A stretch of DNA of 64,000 nt. It comes from CAYOOT01 sp964405665. Its GTDB lineage: Bacteria > Bdellovibrionota_C > UBA2361 > SZUA-149 > CAZDWZ01. The stretch spans positions 1-64,000 of the forward strand of contig CAYOOT010000001.1 of NCBI GenBank assembly GCA_964405665.1. The letters are read 5' to 3'. The translations under genes were made by a program, and so were the position numbers. The notes under the pieces are model-generated. The model saw only the letters and a list, made by a program, of their open reading frames with translations. It was not told where the DNA came from and made no database searches. Of this stretch, positions 42,731 through 52,380 are shown one piece after another (the stretch's first letter is position 1; every line of letters begins with the position of its first letter).

Positions 42731-44590
42731 ATGAAAATTATCTTCGAGATTACCAGTATCACTTTGATTGGATTTTTATCCGCTTTCTTCATCATGCCTT
42801 ATATTGCAGAATTTTCCATAAAAAATAAAATTATCGACAATCCTTCAGAACGAAGAATCAATAAAAAAGCTATCCCTCGAGCCGGGGGCTTAGGAATCTG
42901 TTTTGGATTTATTGTAACCCTAGTCTTCCTCTTATCATTACCGGAAGTAATTGATTATAATAAACAAGAATATTCATTAAAACTTTTTTTATTAGCGCTA
43001 CTGACAATAACTATCGTTGGTTTTATTGATGATTTGCTGGGCACAAAACCAAAAATCAAACTTGCTGGTCAAATAGTCGCTTCAATCATTTTATATTTAG
43101 GGAATGTTCAATTTGGTGACAATTTTGGTTTAAGTCTCCCTTTTTATTTAAATATTTCAATAAGTATTTTTTGGCTGATTTTAATAACAAATGCTTTCAA
43201 TCTAATCGATGGAATCGATGGCTTAGCCACGGGTGTAGCAATTATTGCCGCTTTAGGGATAGGGGGAACTCTTTTTCATCAAGGACAATATCTGGAAACA
43301 TTAATGCTTTGCGGTTTAATCGGCTCAAGCGTCGGTTTTTTAAGATACAATTATCATCCGGCAAAAGTTTTTTTAGGAGACTCGGGGAGTCTTTTCTTAG
43401 GTTTTACTTTGGCTGCTTTTTCTTTACTAATTGGCAAAGAAGCAAATTCTTTGTTTGCTCTTTGGGTACCGGTACTTTCTCTAATAATTCCAATTCTCGA
43501 TACCGCGCTTGCTGTCTGGAGGAGATTCGCTAAAAAAATTATTAAATTTGTCTTTTCGGAAGAAATATCCCATGGCGGTGTGATGTCTGCGGATCTGGAA
43601 CACCTCCATCATCGTTTATTAAGTACTGGCCGCGATATGAGACATGCTACGGCCACTTTAATTTTTACTTCCTGCCTCGTAGTGCTCTTTGCTTTACTGA
43701 CTTCACATTTTATCAATGAATACAAAATTTTAATCTTTAGTTTTTCAGCTCTTATTATTTTATACTATATATACAAGACCGCCACTATCGAAATCTGGGA
43801 CAGCGGAAGAGCTATCGTTTATTTACTGGAACATAAAAAACGACCCAATGTCGCCCGGGCAACTTTTCTTTTTTTAGACAGTATTACTTTTTTATTTGCC
43901 CTCCTGATAGTTTTCCATTTAACCGAACTTAATTTATCCAGCACCGAAATCAACAAAAAATTCTTCGCTCTGGCACCAAAAATATACTTGAGTTTTGCCT
44001 GTTTCATCAGCCTCAGTGAATTTCACAGCAGACACTGGAAAACGAAAATAAGAAACAGATACCTTTTACTTTCGCTAGCATTATTAACCAGCCTTACCTT
44101 AAGCTTTTGTTATCTCAGTAAAGAATTATCAAACAACCCAAAGATACTTTTTACTCAAGGGCTGCTTTTATTTTTTCTCTCATTTAGCGCAATTTATTTT
44201 ACTAGAATAATTCCAACTTTTCTTAGACATTTAATGATGCAAAGAGTCTTAAAAGGAAAAGAGCCTTCTCAGAGACAAGAAAATATATTAGTCTTGGGTT
44301 CGGGCTTAGAACTCGATAATTTTATAAAAAACAAAGATTTTATTTTACCAGAAATGGCTTTTAGCAGATTGGCAGGCATTATTAGCGATGATCAGGATAT
44401 AAAATACCCTTGCCCTATTTTTGCCTTAAATGATAGTTGCGATACAATTTCAGAAATAATTGAACAGTTAGCGATTAATAGAATCATTATCGCCTCAGAA
44501 ATCTCAATTAAAATCCAAAAGGAACTTTTAAATCTCAGCAAAACAGGAACAAGAAATTTAAAATTAGACAATTTATGCAAGTATCCTTAA
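42731..44590 (+). CDS. WecA/TagO-type glycan initiator fused to a WbpM-like N-terminal region
   Basis: Residues about 1-350 are a polyprenyl-phosphate sugar-1-phosphate transferase: GFIDDLLGTKPKIKLAGQ, NAFNLIDGIDGLATG, VFLGDSGSLFLGF and LEHLHHRLLSTG. Residues about 375-500 add four spans, and about 510-615 a Rossmann-like domain (ILVLGSGLELDNFI, IIIASEIS). This resembles the N-terminal half of CapD/WbpM proteins but without their catalytic dehydratase. The fusion is unusual. It likely starts glycan synthesis for the whole locus. Confidence 0.85.
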   Translation: MKIIFEITSITLIGFLSAFFIMPYIAEFSIKNKIIDNPSERRINKKAIPRAGGLGICFGFIVTLVFLLSLPEVIDYNKQEYSLKLFLLALLTITIVGFIDDLLGTKPKIKLAGQIVASIILYLGNVQFGDNFGLSLPFYLNISISIFWLILITNAFNLIDGIDGLATGVAIIAALGIGGTLFHQGQYLETLMLCGLIGSSVGFLRYNYHPAKVFLGDSGSLFLGFTLAAFSLLIGKEANSLFALWVPVLSLIIPILDTALAVWRRFAKKIIKFVFSEEISHGGVMSADLEHLHHRLLSTGRDMRHATATLIFTSCLVVLFALLTSHFINEYKILIFSFSALIILYYIYKTATIEIWDSGRAIVYLLEHKKRPNVARATFLFLDSITFLFALLIVFHLTELNLSSTEINKKFFALAPKIYLSFACFISLSEFHSRHWKTKIRNRYLLLSLALLTSLTLSFCYLSKELSNNPKILFTQGLLLFFLSFSAIYFTRIIPTFLRHLMMQRVLKGKEPSQRQENILVLGSGLELDNFIKNKDFILPEMAFSRLAGIISDDQDIKYPCPIFALNDSCDTISEIIEQLAINRIIIASEISIKIQKELLNLSKTGTRNLKLDNLCKYP

Positions 44591-44628
44591 ACTGCGTTAG
44601 CTGCAAATTAAAAAACATACAGGCTTGA

Positions 44629-45729
44629 TTGAACAATATTCCAGATCAGATGCAAATAAAAAAAACCTCTCATCTGGCCCTTTTGGGCCGGTTCGGTTCT
44701 AATGCCTGCGGAATTCGTGATTATCTGCAATTGCTGGGAACGGCTTTAGAAGAACAAAATTGCAAAATAAATATCTTTGAATTCAATTGGCAAACGCAGG
44801 GCTGGATCAATTCTTTTTTTAAGCTAATAAAAGAAATTAAAAAATCAGATTACAAAGCAGTAGTCATTCAATACACTGCGCTTTCTTGGTCTCAAAGAGG
44901 GCTTCCTTTTAGCTTGTTCCCCATAATTTTTTTTTTAAAATTAAATAAAATTAAAGTGGGAATCTACTTCCATGATCCGGATTGTGCCCCCTATTATAAC
45001 TCCTTGCAAAAAATCAGATCCGCACTGCAATCAATGATCATGAAACTCCTGTATTTCTACTCTGATGCCACTCTCATCGCCATTGAACCAAAGTGTGTTT
45101 CTTGGATACCAAATAATAAAAACAAAGCATTCCTTGTGCCGATCGGACCGAATGTCCCTGAAATGCCAATAAATATTTTACCTCAGGGCAGCAACAGAAT
45201 CTGCGTATTTTGCGTTACTAAGGGTTTTTTGATGCCCGCGGAAGTCCAGCAAATCACAGAGATTGTCCTTCCTTTGTCTAAAACACATGATAATTTGGAA
45301 TTAATAATTTGTGGCAACGGAGCATTGGAATCCAAAAACGAATTTTTATCGAAATTAGAAAATAGCAAAATAAAGCTTACCGTCATTGGTGAAACTTCCT
45401 TAGAAAATATCGCAAAACTTTTAAACTCAGCCAAGGCAATGTTGTTTGTGCGAGGGCCGCTGACAGGAGCACGAGGCTCAGCCTTAGCGGGGATTGCCGC
45501 AAAAATCCCTATTATTGGCTATCAGAGCAAACTAACCAGCGCCCCCCTTACAGAGGGAGGGATTCTTTTAGCTGAAAAAAATAATTCTTCCCTGCTTTCT
45601 TCAAATTTGAATGCTGTTTTAAGTGATGATCTTTTATATCAAGATTTAATAAGAAAAAATGAAGATGTATATAAAGAATTTTTTTCTTGGAAAAAAATAG
45701 CGAAAAAATATATGTCAGTTTTTTCTTAG
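44629..45729 (+). CDS. GT-B glycosyltransferase
   Basis: A 366-residue GT-B protein. The N-terminal half (LALLGRFGSNACGIRDYLQ, IGIYFHDPDCAPYY-like) contains an early GIRDY acceptor motif, and the C-terminal half reads LIICGNGALESK, IAKLLNSAKAMLFVRGPL and LAGIAAKIPIIGYQS. The GT4 donor motif is weak, so the family is less certain. The start is TTG at 44629 (AGG before it) or ATG at 44650. It follows the wecA-type gene on the same strand after 38 nt. Confidence 0.8.
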   Translation: MNNIPDQMQIKKTSHLALLGRFGSNACGIRDYLQLLGTALEEQNCKINIFEFNWQTQGWINSFFKLIKEIKKSDYKAVVIQYTALSWSQRGLPFSLFPIIFFLKLNKIKVGIYFHDPDCAPYYNSLQKIRSALQSMIMKLLYFYSDATLIAIEPKCVSWIPNNKNKAFLVPIGPNVPEMPINILPQGSNRICVFCVTKGFLMPAEVQQITEIVLPLSKTHDNLELIICGNGALESKNEFLSKLENSKIKLTVIGETSLENIAKLLNSAKAMLFVRGPLTGARGSALAGIAAKIPIIGYQSKLTSAPLTEGGILLAEKNNSSLLSSNLNAVLSDDLLYQDLIRKNEDVYKEFFSWKKIAKKYMSVFS

Positions 45730-45771
45730 AGCCGTTAAACTTTTTTTAACAAAAATATCTTCAAGAATTGC

Positions 45772-46788
45772 TTATTTCGGGAATACTGCCTTATTAAAAG
45801 AAAAATCATTTTTGGAAAATGTTCTTTCTTTGGTTGAGTTGTCTTTTGCTGAAATCGCATCTTTATTTTCTAAATACCATTCATATGTTTGACTTAATCC
45901 TAGCTCCAAGGGAACCTGCGAAACAAACCCGAATTCTTTTTCCGCTTTGGAAACATCCAAACATCTTCTTGGTTGCCCATTTGGTTTTGATTGATCCCAG
46001 ATAATTTCACCAGCAAAACCAACTATATTTTTAATCATTTTCCCCAGTTCTAACATTCTTATTTCTCTGCCCGATCCCAAATTGATTGGTTCGGATTTGT
46101 TATAATTTTCCGCAGCAAGCCTAATGCCTCTGGCTGCATCCTCAACATACATGAATTCTCTAGTCGGTGTTCCATCCCCCCAAAATGTAACAGAGTTATC
46201 CCCCCTTTCTCTTGCTTCGTAAACTTTACGAATCATTGCCGGAATCACATGAGACGATTCCAGATCAAAATTATCTCCCGGGCCATACATATTAACTGGC
46301 AAAAGCGTAATGCCATTGAATCCATATTGTTGCCGATATGCCTGAATTTGTACCGAGATCATTTTTTTAGCCAAACCATAGGGAGCATTTGTTTCTTCGG
46401 GATATCCGACCCAAAAATCTTCTTCTTTAAAGGGCACTGCTGTAAATTTTGGATAAGAACAGATTGTCCCTATCGCCACAAATTTTTGAATGCCAAAAAG
46501 CCTTGCTTGCTCGATCAGTTCAACCCCCATAATTAAATTGTCATAAAAAAACTTTCCTGGGTTTTTTAAATTAGCTCCGATTCCACCAACAGACGCAGCC
46601 AGGTGAATTATTGTATCAACAGGTTTGTCCTGTAAGAGAGCTTTGATCGCTTGCTTATCCCGAAGATCATATTGCGCAGAACGAAAGGTATGGATATTCT
46701 TAAGATTGGAACAATTTTTTGCTAACTCCGCTGTTAATCTTTTACCTAAGAATCCATTTGCGCCTGTAATTAATACATCTTTCATCAT
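45772..46788 (-). CDS. fcl: GDP-L-fucose synthase
   Basis: Makes GDP-L-fucose from the GDP-4-keto-6-deoxymannose intermediate. The NADP-binding TGANGFLG is at 9-16, followed by HLAASVGGIGANLKNP, GTICSYP (active-site Ser) and APYGLAKK (Tyr-x-x-x-Lys). The family's LLPVNMYGPGDNFD and TPTREFMYVEDAA motifs are intact. Length 338. The preceding enzyme (GDP-mannose dehydratase) is not in the window. It implies a fucose- or related deoxyhexose-containing surface glycan. Confidence 0.93.
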   Translation of the reverse strand: MMKDVLITGANGFLGKRLTAELAKNCSNLKNIHTFRSAQYDLRDKQAIKALLQDKPVDTIIHLAASVGGIGANLKNPGKFFYDNLIMGVELIEQARLFGIQKFVAIGTICSYPKFTAVPFKEEDFWVGYPEETNAPYGLAKKMISVQIQAYRQQYGFNGITLLPVNMYGPGDNFDLESSHVIPAMIRKVYEARERGDNSVTFWGDGTPTREFMYVEDAARGIRLAAENYNKSEPINLGSGREIRMLELGKMIKNIVGFAGEIIWDQSKPNGQPRRCLDVSKAEKEFGFVSQVPLELGLSQTYEWYLENKDAISAKDNSTKERTFSKNDFSFNKAVFPK

Positions 46789-46904
46789 AACTACCCTTTA
46801 TTCAGTGTTCTGGTAGTAAATCGACATTGTTGATGAAATTATTGAGTAAAAATAGTTTTTTTTATTATTTATAACTAGCTGAAATTAAAGAAAGAATTTT
46901 TTAA

Positions 46905-48101
46905 TTAATTTAATAGAGCCATGAGTTTAGGCATCAAAAAAGATATTTTAAAGTCATTGATTTTTTGAAGATTATCTTTCTTTGTCGATACTTCCGCAGC
47001 AGAGAAATTTTGAAGTAATTGGACCAATTTCTTAACTTCACCATGCTTTAAGGCAAAATATTTCATTTCAGAGGAATACTTATTATTTAATTCTACAATA
47101 TGGCTCTTTTCCGGTCCGATATATAAAACAGATCCTCCGATATGTAAGATATTATAAATCTTGCAAGGATGGATTATTCCGACAAATGGTTCGCCCATAA
47201 TAACAACATGTAAATCTGCTGCAGAAAGCAACCCTGAGAGTTTTTCAGTCGCTTGATAGGGTAAACACAAAATATTTTTTAAGTTGTGGATTTTTGCAAA
47301 TTCTTTTACCTTTCGATGTTCGCTGCCTCCACCGACAAATAAAAAAACTATTTTTTTATTTTCTTTCAAGACCCTTGCCGCTTCAATCACTGTTGTCAGG
47401 GGATGACAAGGGCTGTGATTCCCGGCATATAGCACTAAAAATTTATTTTCTAAATTATGTTCTTTTCTAAATTGCTCACCTGCCTGATTATCATAGGAAA
47501 CTTCATCGTCATGTGACCACGGAGGAATAATTTCTATCTTATCCGAAGAAATTCCCTTGGTAGTAATTCTATTGGCCATAAAGTGATCCAAAGCAATGAC
47601 TTTTTCTGCAGTCTGGAAACTATATCGGGACAAAAACTCCAAGAACCTGCAGATCAAGCTATTTTCTTTTAACCAACCGGCAGCCACTGCTTCATCTGGA
47701 TTTAAATCCATTACCCAATAATAAAATTTAGCATTAAAAATTCTGCAATATATTGATGCGATGAAAGAAATCAGTGGCGGTGAAGTTAATGCAACTACAG
47801 CTTCAAAACGTTTTAGAAAGAGCATTCGGAAACAGCAGCAAAGTATAAAACTAAAAAAATCTAGGGCTCTGCTTATTTTATAATTTTTGCCGAAGCAAGT
47901 TGTAGGGATTCTATATATTTTAACCCCATTCCATTTTTCATATTTCAAATATTTCAAACTAGGATCGGCATATCCTCTTTGGCTACAGATTACTGTGACA
48001 TCATGTCCTGCTTGAACCAAACCACAGGCAAAATCACTAAGTTGCAAGGCTGTTGCTGCATAATCTGGATAAAAGGCTTGATTTAAGAGTAAAACTCTCA
48101 T
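46905..48101 (-). CDS. GT4 glycosyltransferase, WcaI/WbuB-like
   Basis: A 398-residue GT-B protein of the WcaI/WbuB type: VLLLNQAFYPDYAATALQL at the start, then WVMDLNPDEAVAAGW, WSHDDEVSYD, VLYAGNHSPCHPLTTV and FVGIIHPCKIYNILHIGG. Such enzymes often add fucose or N-acetylfucosamine residues, which fits the adjacent fucose synthase, 116 bp away on the same strand. Exact substrate is inferred only. Confidence 0.88.
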   Translation of the reverse strand: MRVLLLNQAFYPDYAATALQLSDFACGLVQAGHDVTVICSQRGYADPSLKYLKYEKWNGVKIYRIPTTCFGKNYKISRALDFFSFILCCCFRMLFLKRFEAVVALTSPPLISFIASIYCRIFNAKFYYWVMDLNPDEAVAAGWLKENSLICRFLEFLSRYSFQTAEKVIALDHFMANRITTKGISSDKIEIIPPWSHDDEVSYDNQAGEQFRKEHNLENKFLVLYAGNHSPCHPLTTVIEAARVLKENKKIVFLFVGGGSEHRKVKEFAKIHNLKNILCLPYQATEKLSGLLSAADLHVVIMGEPFVGIIHPCKIYNILHIGGSVLYIGPEKSHIVELNNKYSSEMKYFALKHGEVKKLVQLLQNFSAAEVSTKKDNLQKINDFKISFLMPKLMALLN

Positions 48102-48279
48102 TTCTACAAAACTACGGATAATATTTAATTTTTAGTCTATCGGCTGAATAATTCTTTTCATTGAGGGCTATTATTTTGCTTGAATTATGACGAAGATAAT
48201 TACTCTATTGATTCTTTGGTCACTGGATGAAATTTAATAGGAATATTTAAAAAACATTTAATATTTATATCAAGATCTT

Positions 48280-49035
48280 ATGTTGAAACATACTTTTGCA
48301 GAAATACTTTGTTCTTGGAAATTAGGGAAAACAAAGAAAGACAAATTTAAGCTTTTATTGCATATATTTCTCTATAAGCTCAATAATAAATTCAATTTTG
48401 TTAAAGTTGATACTAAAATTGAAGCTGTTAATATAGTTTTTGAAGGACATCCCGTTCAGGTTCATTATCGAAAATTCATCGGAGACATTTTTATTTTATA
48501 TGAAATTTTCTGTCATGAAGTATATAAAACCACAGAAAAAATAGAGCCCTCTCTCTTTGTGGATTTAGGAGCAAATGTCGGATATACCTCAATCTACTTT
48601 CATCTCAAATATCGATGTCCCGTAATTGCCGTTGAGCCAAGTCCTGATAATATTAAGTTGTTAAAATTAAATACGTCTTTTTTCCCTTGCGAAATAATTC
48701 AAGGAGCAATTGCTTGTGAAGAAAAAATACTTCATTTTAATTTTAATGACAGATCTTATAATATCAATTCTCTTTCCAATGGAACATTCCCAGTTAAAGC
48801 TGTTGCCCTGTCTTCTTTATTAAAAGGTAAAGAAGAAAAAAATATCGCCTTAAAAATAGATATTGAAGGGGGGGAGTTTGATCTTTTTAGCAAAAATTTA
48901 GAATGGTTGGATAATATCAATTATCTGGTGATGGAAGAACATTTTGATTTTAAGCCCCCTGCATTATTATTGCAGAAATTTCATTTGGTAAAAAGCGATC
49001 AGATGAAATCTTATATCAAGAAATCTTCCAATTAA
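48280..49035 (+). CDS. FkbM-family methyltransferase
   Basis: SAM-dependent O-methyltransferase of the FkbM type. It has FVDLGANVGYTSIYF (SAM loop), AVEPSPDNIKLLKLN (acidic loop), and LKIDIEGGEFDLF (family motif), ending MEEHFDF. Length 251 with a short N-terminal extension. It is divergent from the WcaI-like gene and converges with ispF after 9 bp. Likely methylates a sugar in the surface glycan. Confidence 0.88.
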   Translation: MLKHTFAEILCSWKLGKTKKDKFKLLLHIFLYKLNNKFNFVKVDTKIEAVNIVFEGHPVQVHYRKFIGDIFILYEIFCHEVYKTTEKIEPSLFVDLGANVGYTSIYFHLKYRCPVIAVEPSPDNIKLLKLNTSFFPCEIIQGAIACEEKILHFNFNDRSYNINSLSNGTFPVKAVALSSLLKGKEEKNIALKIDIEGGEFDLFSKNLEWLDNINYLVMEEHFDFKPPALLLQKFHLVKSDQMKSYIKKSSN

Positions 49036-49044
49036 AAAAATTAA

Positions 49045-49542
49045 TTATTCCTTAAACAACAATACAGTCGCATTAGCCATTATACCCTCACCCCTTCCGA
49101 CAAAACCTAATTTCTCCGCGGTTGTAGCTTTAACTCCCACCTGATTATCTTCCGCTCCGAACAAGCAAGCGATGTTTTTTTTAATCGCCCCAGTATGCTC
49201 TTTAAATTTAGGGAATTCTGCAAGTAAAACACAATCACAATTAACCAAGTTCCATCCTTCTTTTTTTGCTTGATCCCAAACAATAGAGAATAATTTTTTA
49301 CTGTCTATATCTTTATACTTTTGATCGGAAGGCGGAAACCATTGGCCGATATCTCCCCAAGCTAAAGCTCCCAAAACAGCATCTGTTATTGCATGCAACA
49401 AGACATCGGCATCGGAGTGTCCTTTTAAACCCAGTTCGAAGTCAATTTCTATACCTCCAATTATTAACTTCCGATTTTTTTCAAAGGGATGAATATCTAT
49501 TCCTTGACCAACTCTTAAATTTCTAATTAAATCTTTATTCAT
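49045..49542 (-). CDS. ispF: 2-C-methyl-D-erythritol 2,4-cyclodiphosphate synthase
   Basis: Fifth step of the non-mevalonate isoprenoid pathway. It has GIDIHPF (metal Asp and His), LKGHSDADVLLHAITDAVL, GDIGQWFPPSD and the end TTAEKLGFVGRGEGI. Length 165. Its ATG overlaps the lytic transglycosylase stop by 4 bp. With ispE at 62.9 kb it shows that the organism uses the MEP pathway, and it feeds the polyprenyl carriers needed by the surrounding locus. Confidence 0.96.
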   Translation of the reverse strand: MNKDLIRNLRVGQGIDIHPFEKNRKLIIGGIEIDFELGLKGHSDADVLLHAITDAVLGALAWGDIGQWFPPSDQKYKDIDSKKLFSIVWDQAKKEGWNLVNCDCVLLAEFPKFKEHTGAIKKNIACLFGAEDNQVGVKATTAEKLGFVGRGEGIMANATVLLFKE

Positions 49543-50327
49543 GGCTCTACAAACCCATATTTTGGTAAATCTCTTGTAATGATCACTAAAGCGGCAATCT
49601 TTGCCACAAAATCTCTCGTAATATCACAAACCAATCCGCGCGAAGTTAATTCAAAGACATCAAGAGTATCCATCGGGATCTCTTGTTTCATAATATCCAC
49701 GGCTTGAGTGACTCGTTTTGGACCGGAGTTATATGCGGCAGCCACTAAATACCAATCGCCAAAAGTATCATATAACGCAGCAAGAAATCTTGCCGCCGCT
49801 TCAGTAGATTTTTCCACATCCATTCGTTCATCAATGCCCGTATTTATTTTTAACCCATAATTTTTTGCAGTTGGTGCGGAAAGTTGCCACATTCCTGTTG
49901 TATAACCATCTCCGCTTCTGGCCTCGGGTTTAAATCTGCTTTCAACGAAAGCGATATTAATTAAATCGAGTGGAAGTTTGTATTTAGTAAAAATTTTCTT
50001 GAAAATTGGCAAATATTTTTTTCTTCTGCCTAGAGCTTCTTGAACAAAATCTCTTTTAACTTTCGTGTAATAACGAACAAAATTATTGACTTCCGGATGA
50101 TAAACAAAAGGAAAATCAGGATAGACATAATCCTCTGTAATGCTGGACATTCCCCCTGTAGGACCTAGTCTGCCGGGTTTAAGTTTTTTTTTGCCTTTTT
50201 TATTTTTTGATTTCTGCTCATTGGTCTGTACAATCTCTTGCTTAGATTTCGATTTATTCAAAAAAACAGAGCAAGCAGTAAAACTCTGTATTAACATCAA
50301 AAAACCGAGATAATTTACTAATTTCAT
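49539..50327 (-). CDS. Membrane-bound lytic transglycosylase lipoprotein (SLT domain)
   Basis: Cleaves peptidoglycan at the outer membrane. The lipobox SFTAC gives Cys19, and a basic Lys-rich linker follows. The SLT domain (about 110-240) has the catalytic Glu in AFVESRFKPEA, GMWQLSAPTAKNYGL, and LVAAAYNSGPKRV. No LysM domain, so shorter than MltD. Coupled to ispF and divergent from the L,D-transpeptidase-like gene, it may belong to an envelope-remodelling pair. Confidence 0.9.
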   Translation of the reverse strand: MKLVNYLGFLMLIQSFTACSVFLNKSKSKQEIVQTNEQKSKNKKGKKKLKPGRLGPTGGMSSITEDYVYPDFPFVYHPEVNNFVRYYTKVKRDFVQEALGRRKKYLPIFKKIFTKYKLPLDLINIAFVESRFKPEARSGDGYTTGMWQLSAPTAKNYGLKINTGIDERMDVEKSTEAAARFLAALYDTFGDWYLVAAAYNSGPKRVTQAVDIMKQEIPMDTLDVFELTSRGLVCDITRDFVAKIAALVIITRDLPKYGFVEP

Positions 50328-50418
50328 TTAAGTTGAACTAAAATTCTCATTGTCTAAAAAAGCTCCTAAAGATAGCATAACTTCATGTTTATTAAAAATC
50401 ATAGTTATTAATGTGCTT

Positions 50419-51033
50419 ATGAAAAAGATATTTTTATCCGTTTTTTTGGGCTTAGTTAATTTAAGCGTTTTATCAAGTTGTTCTCTATACAAATCGAAAA
50501 ATGCTGATTTTCTAGAATCAGGGACTATTGTCATTAGTCATCAAGTTCCTCTTAAAGAATCTGTCGCCGGCTTCAATACTCCTGAAGAAAAACTTTTCGC
50601 TCCCTTAATTGGATATTTTCCTCCGACATTATCTTACCTGCCGGCCGATAATGAAACTTGGTTGGAAATTAATAAAGAAAATTCTAAAATTGCCTTATAT
50701 AAAGGAAATGCTTTAATCAAAGAAATGAAAGTCGAGGGTATGGCCAGTTTACCTAATGGAGATTATTTTTTACAAAGAAAACAGAAAGAACCAATTTGGT
50801 ATGCTCCGGATAATTATTTTACGAGCAGACAATTAAAAGTTCCCTCCGTAGAAGACAAACTACGTTATCGTAAAGGAGCTTTAGGTAAATTTGCATTGTT
50901 CCCTACCACCAGTTTTCCCATTCACTGTGCCCCTCTTTGGTCAGAAGATGTAGGCGGACTCAAAGTAGCACCAGCAGATTTGGCCTCAATATATTATATG
51001 ATTCAGGTTGGTGCACCGATTGTTGTAAAATAG
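50419..51033 (+). CDS. L,D-transpeptidase (YkuD)-like lipoprotein lacking the catalytic Cys
   Basis: The signal peptide ends in lipobox VLSSC (Cys21). Residues 80-203 follow the YkuD fold: WLEINKENSKIALYKGNALI, then LPNGDYFLQRKQ, GALGKFALFP and PIHC, then the end DLASIYYMIQVGAPIVV. Where active enzymes have SHGCIR, this has DVGGLK, so the nucleophilic Cys is Gly180 and the second His is absent. The first His (H169) remains. Probably a non-catalytic peptidoglycan-binding or regulatory relative. The ATG at 50419 is preferred to the TTG at 50350. Confidence 0.75.
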   Translation: MKKIFLSVFLGLVNLSVLSSCSLYKSKNADFLESGTIVISHQVPLKESVAGFNTPEEKLFAPLIGYFPPTLSYLPADNETWLEINKENSKIALYKGNALIKEMKVEGMASLPNGDYFLQRKQKEPIWYAPDNYFTSRQLKVPSVEDKLRYRKGALGKFALFPTTSFPIHCAPLWSEDVGGLKVAPADLASIYYMIQVGAPIVVK

Positions 51034-51038
51034 GGCAG

Positions 51039-52259
51039 TTATTTATTAATAATATTTTCAAAATTATTAATAATCTTCTTAATATCAAAATGATTCAAGG
51101 CAGCGTTTCTTGCTTTTTCTCTAAGCAGGTTCCCGTCTTTACTTAAGACTTCCATCAAATGTTCGATACAATCACAAATTGCCTGAGGAGTATATTCGGT
51201 AAAAACAAAACCTCCTTCATCAATAAAGTCTTTTGTTCCGTTTGTTTTTCCGAGAATTACTGGTACCCCGCTAGCAAGAGCCTCAGCAATCGAGGAGCCA
51301 AAATTTTCACCTTCGCTGGTTTGTATTACCAAATCTGTTTGTCGTAAAAGTTCAGGGACTGAGTTCTTGGCAATATTTGGTGTATATTCAATATATTCTT
51401 TGAATTTGTGATTAACTAATAGTTTTTGATATTGCGGAGCATAGGAAAACCCTCCGATTATTTTCAAGCGAACATTCTTATGTTTTTGACAAAGTAATTC
51501 AAAAGCAGAAAGCAGTAGATCAATTCTTTTTCTGGGAACATTTCTTCCCAACCAAAGAATTTGAAAGGTTTTATTTTCCCTAGGAAGCAATGGTTGATAA
51601 TTAAAAACATTTAAATCAATAGGATAAGGTAAAAAGTGGACCTTACTGCTATTGATTCCTGCACTAATCATTTCTTCTTTAGACCAGGAACTTCCACAAA
51701 TTAATTGATCCGAGGCTTGATCCAATTTTGTCTCATTCAGTCTTTTAAATAAATAACCGAATTTTAATTTAAGAAAGCAAAAAAGTCCGCAATGCTTAAT
51801 GATATTGCCGGCGAGCTTATTAATGAATAATTCTTCGGTATGCGCAGGACTCTGTAGCCAACTAATAGTTCGGATTTCAGGAATTGAAAATTTCGCCGAT
51901 AGTCCTAAAAAAATTAAATAATCAAATTTGATCTTAGTATGATACTCTAATATTAGTTTTTTATAAGTTTTATTTTGTAAACCAACAGTTAGTGCTTCTA
52001 CTAAAAAAAGCCAATAATATGATTTTTTCAAAAGAGGCAACCTGGTTAAAAACTTTTTAAGTTTATTTTCCGGTATCAAAATCGGCTTATAATTTTCCAA
52101 GGAAGTAAAACAAGGATTAAAATCTTCTGCTATAGCAAAATTATATATCTCATAATTTCGATTAAGTAATTCTTTAACAATAAAATAATTGGCAGAGACA
52201 ACGCTTCCTCCGTTGGGATCAAAAATTCCTATAATTACTGCTTTGGGAACACGGGTCAT
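51039..52259 (-). CDS. GT4-family glycosyltransferase
   Basis: A 406-residue GT-B protein. The C-terminal half reads QILWLGRNVPRKRIDLLLSA, LKIIGGFSYAPQ, NSVPELLRQTDLVIQTSEG and ENFGSSIAEALASGVPVIL. The N-terminal region has GGSVVSANYFIVKELLNR. It ends 5 bp from the convergent YkuD-like gene and is the last glycosyltransferase of the locus. Confidence 0.9.
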   Translation of the reverse strand: MTRVPKAVIIGIFDPNGGSVVSANYFIVKELLNRNYEIYNFAIAEDFNPCFTSLENYKPILIPENKLKKFLTRLPLLKKSYYWLFLVEALTVGLQNKTYKKLILEYHTKIKFDYLIFLGLSAKFSIPEIRTISWLQSPAHTEELFINKLAGNIIKHCGLFCFLKLKFGYLFKRLNETKLDQASDQLICGSSWSKEEMISAGINSSKVHFLPYPIDLNVFNYQPLLPRENKTFQILWLGRNVPRKRIDLLLSAFELLCQKHKNVRLKIIGGFSYAPQYQKLLVNHKFKEYIEYTPNIAKNSVPELLRQTDLVIQTSEGENFGSSIAEALASGVPVILGKTNGTKDFIDEGGFVFTEYTPQAICDCIEHLMEVLSKDGNLLREKARNAALNHFDIKKIINNFENIINK

Positions 52260-52380
52260 ATTATTAATTCTTGTAAATTTAAAGAAAAGTAAAATAAACG
52301 ATACTATTCATGTTCTGATCTGGCAATAGATTAATCCTGCTAAGATTTGTAGAAGCAAGGAGAAGTATTTTCTTTAATCT

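Noticed and set aside
50328..50534. Minus-strand frame of 68 codons
   Set aside because: It lies antisense to the start of the YkuD-like gene and in the divergent promoter gap. No conserved features.
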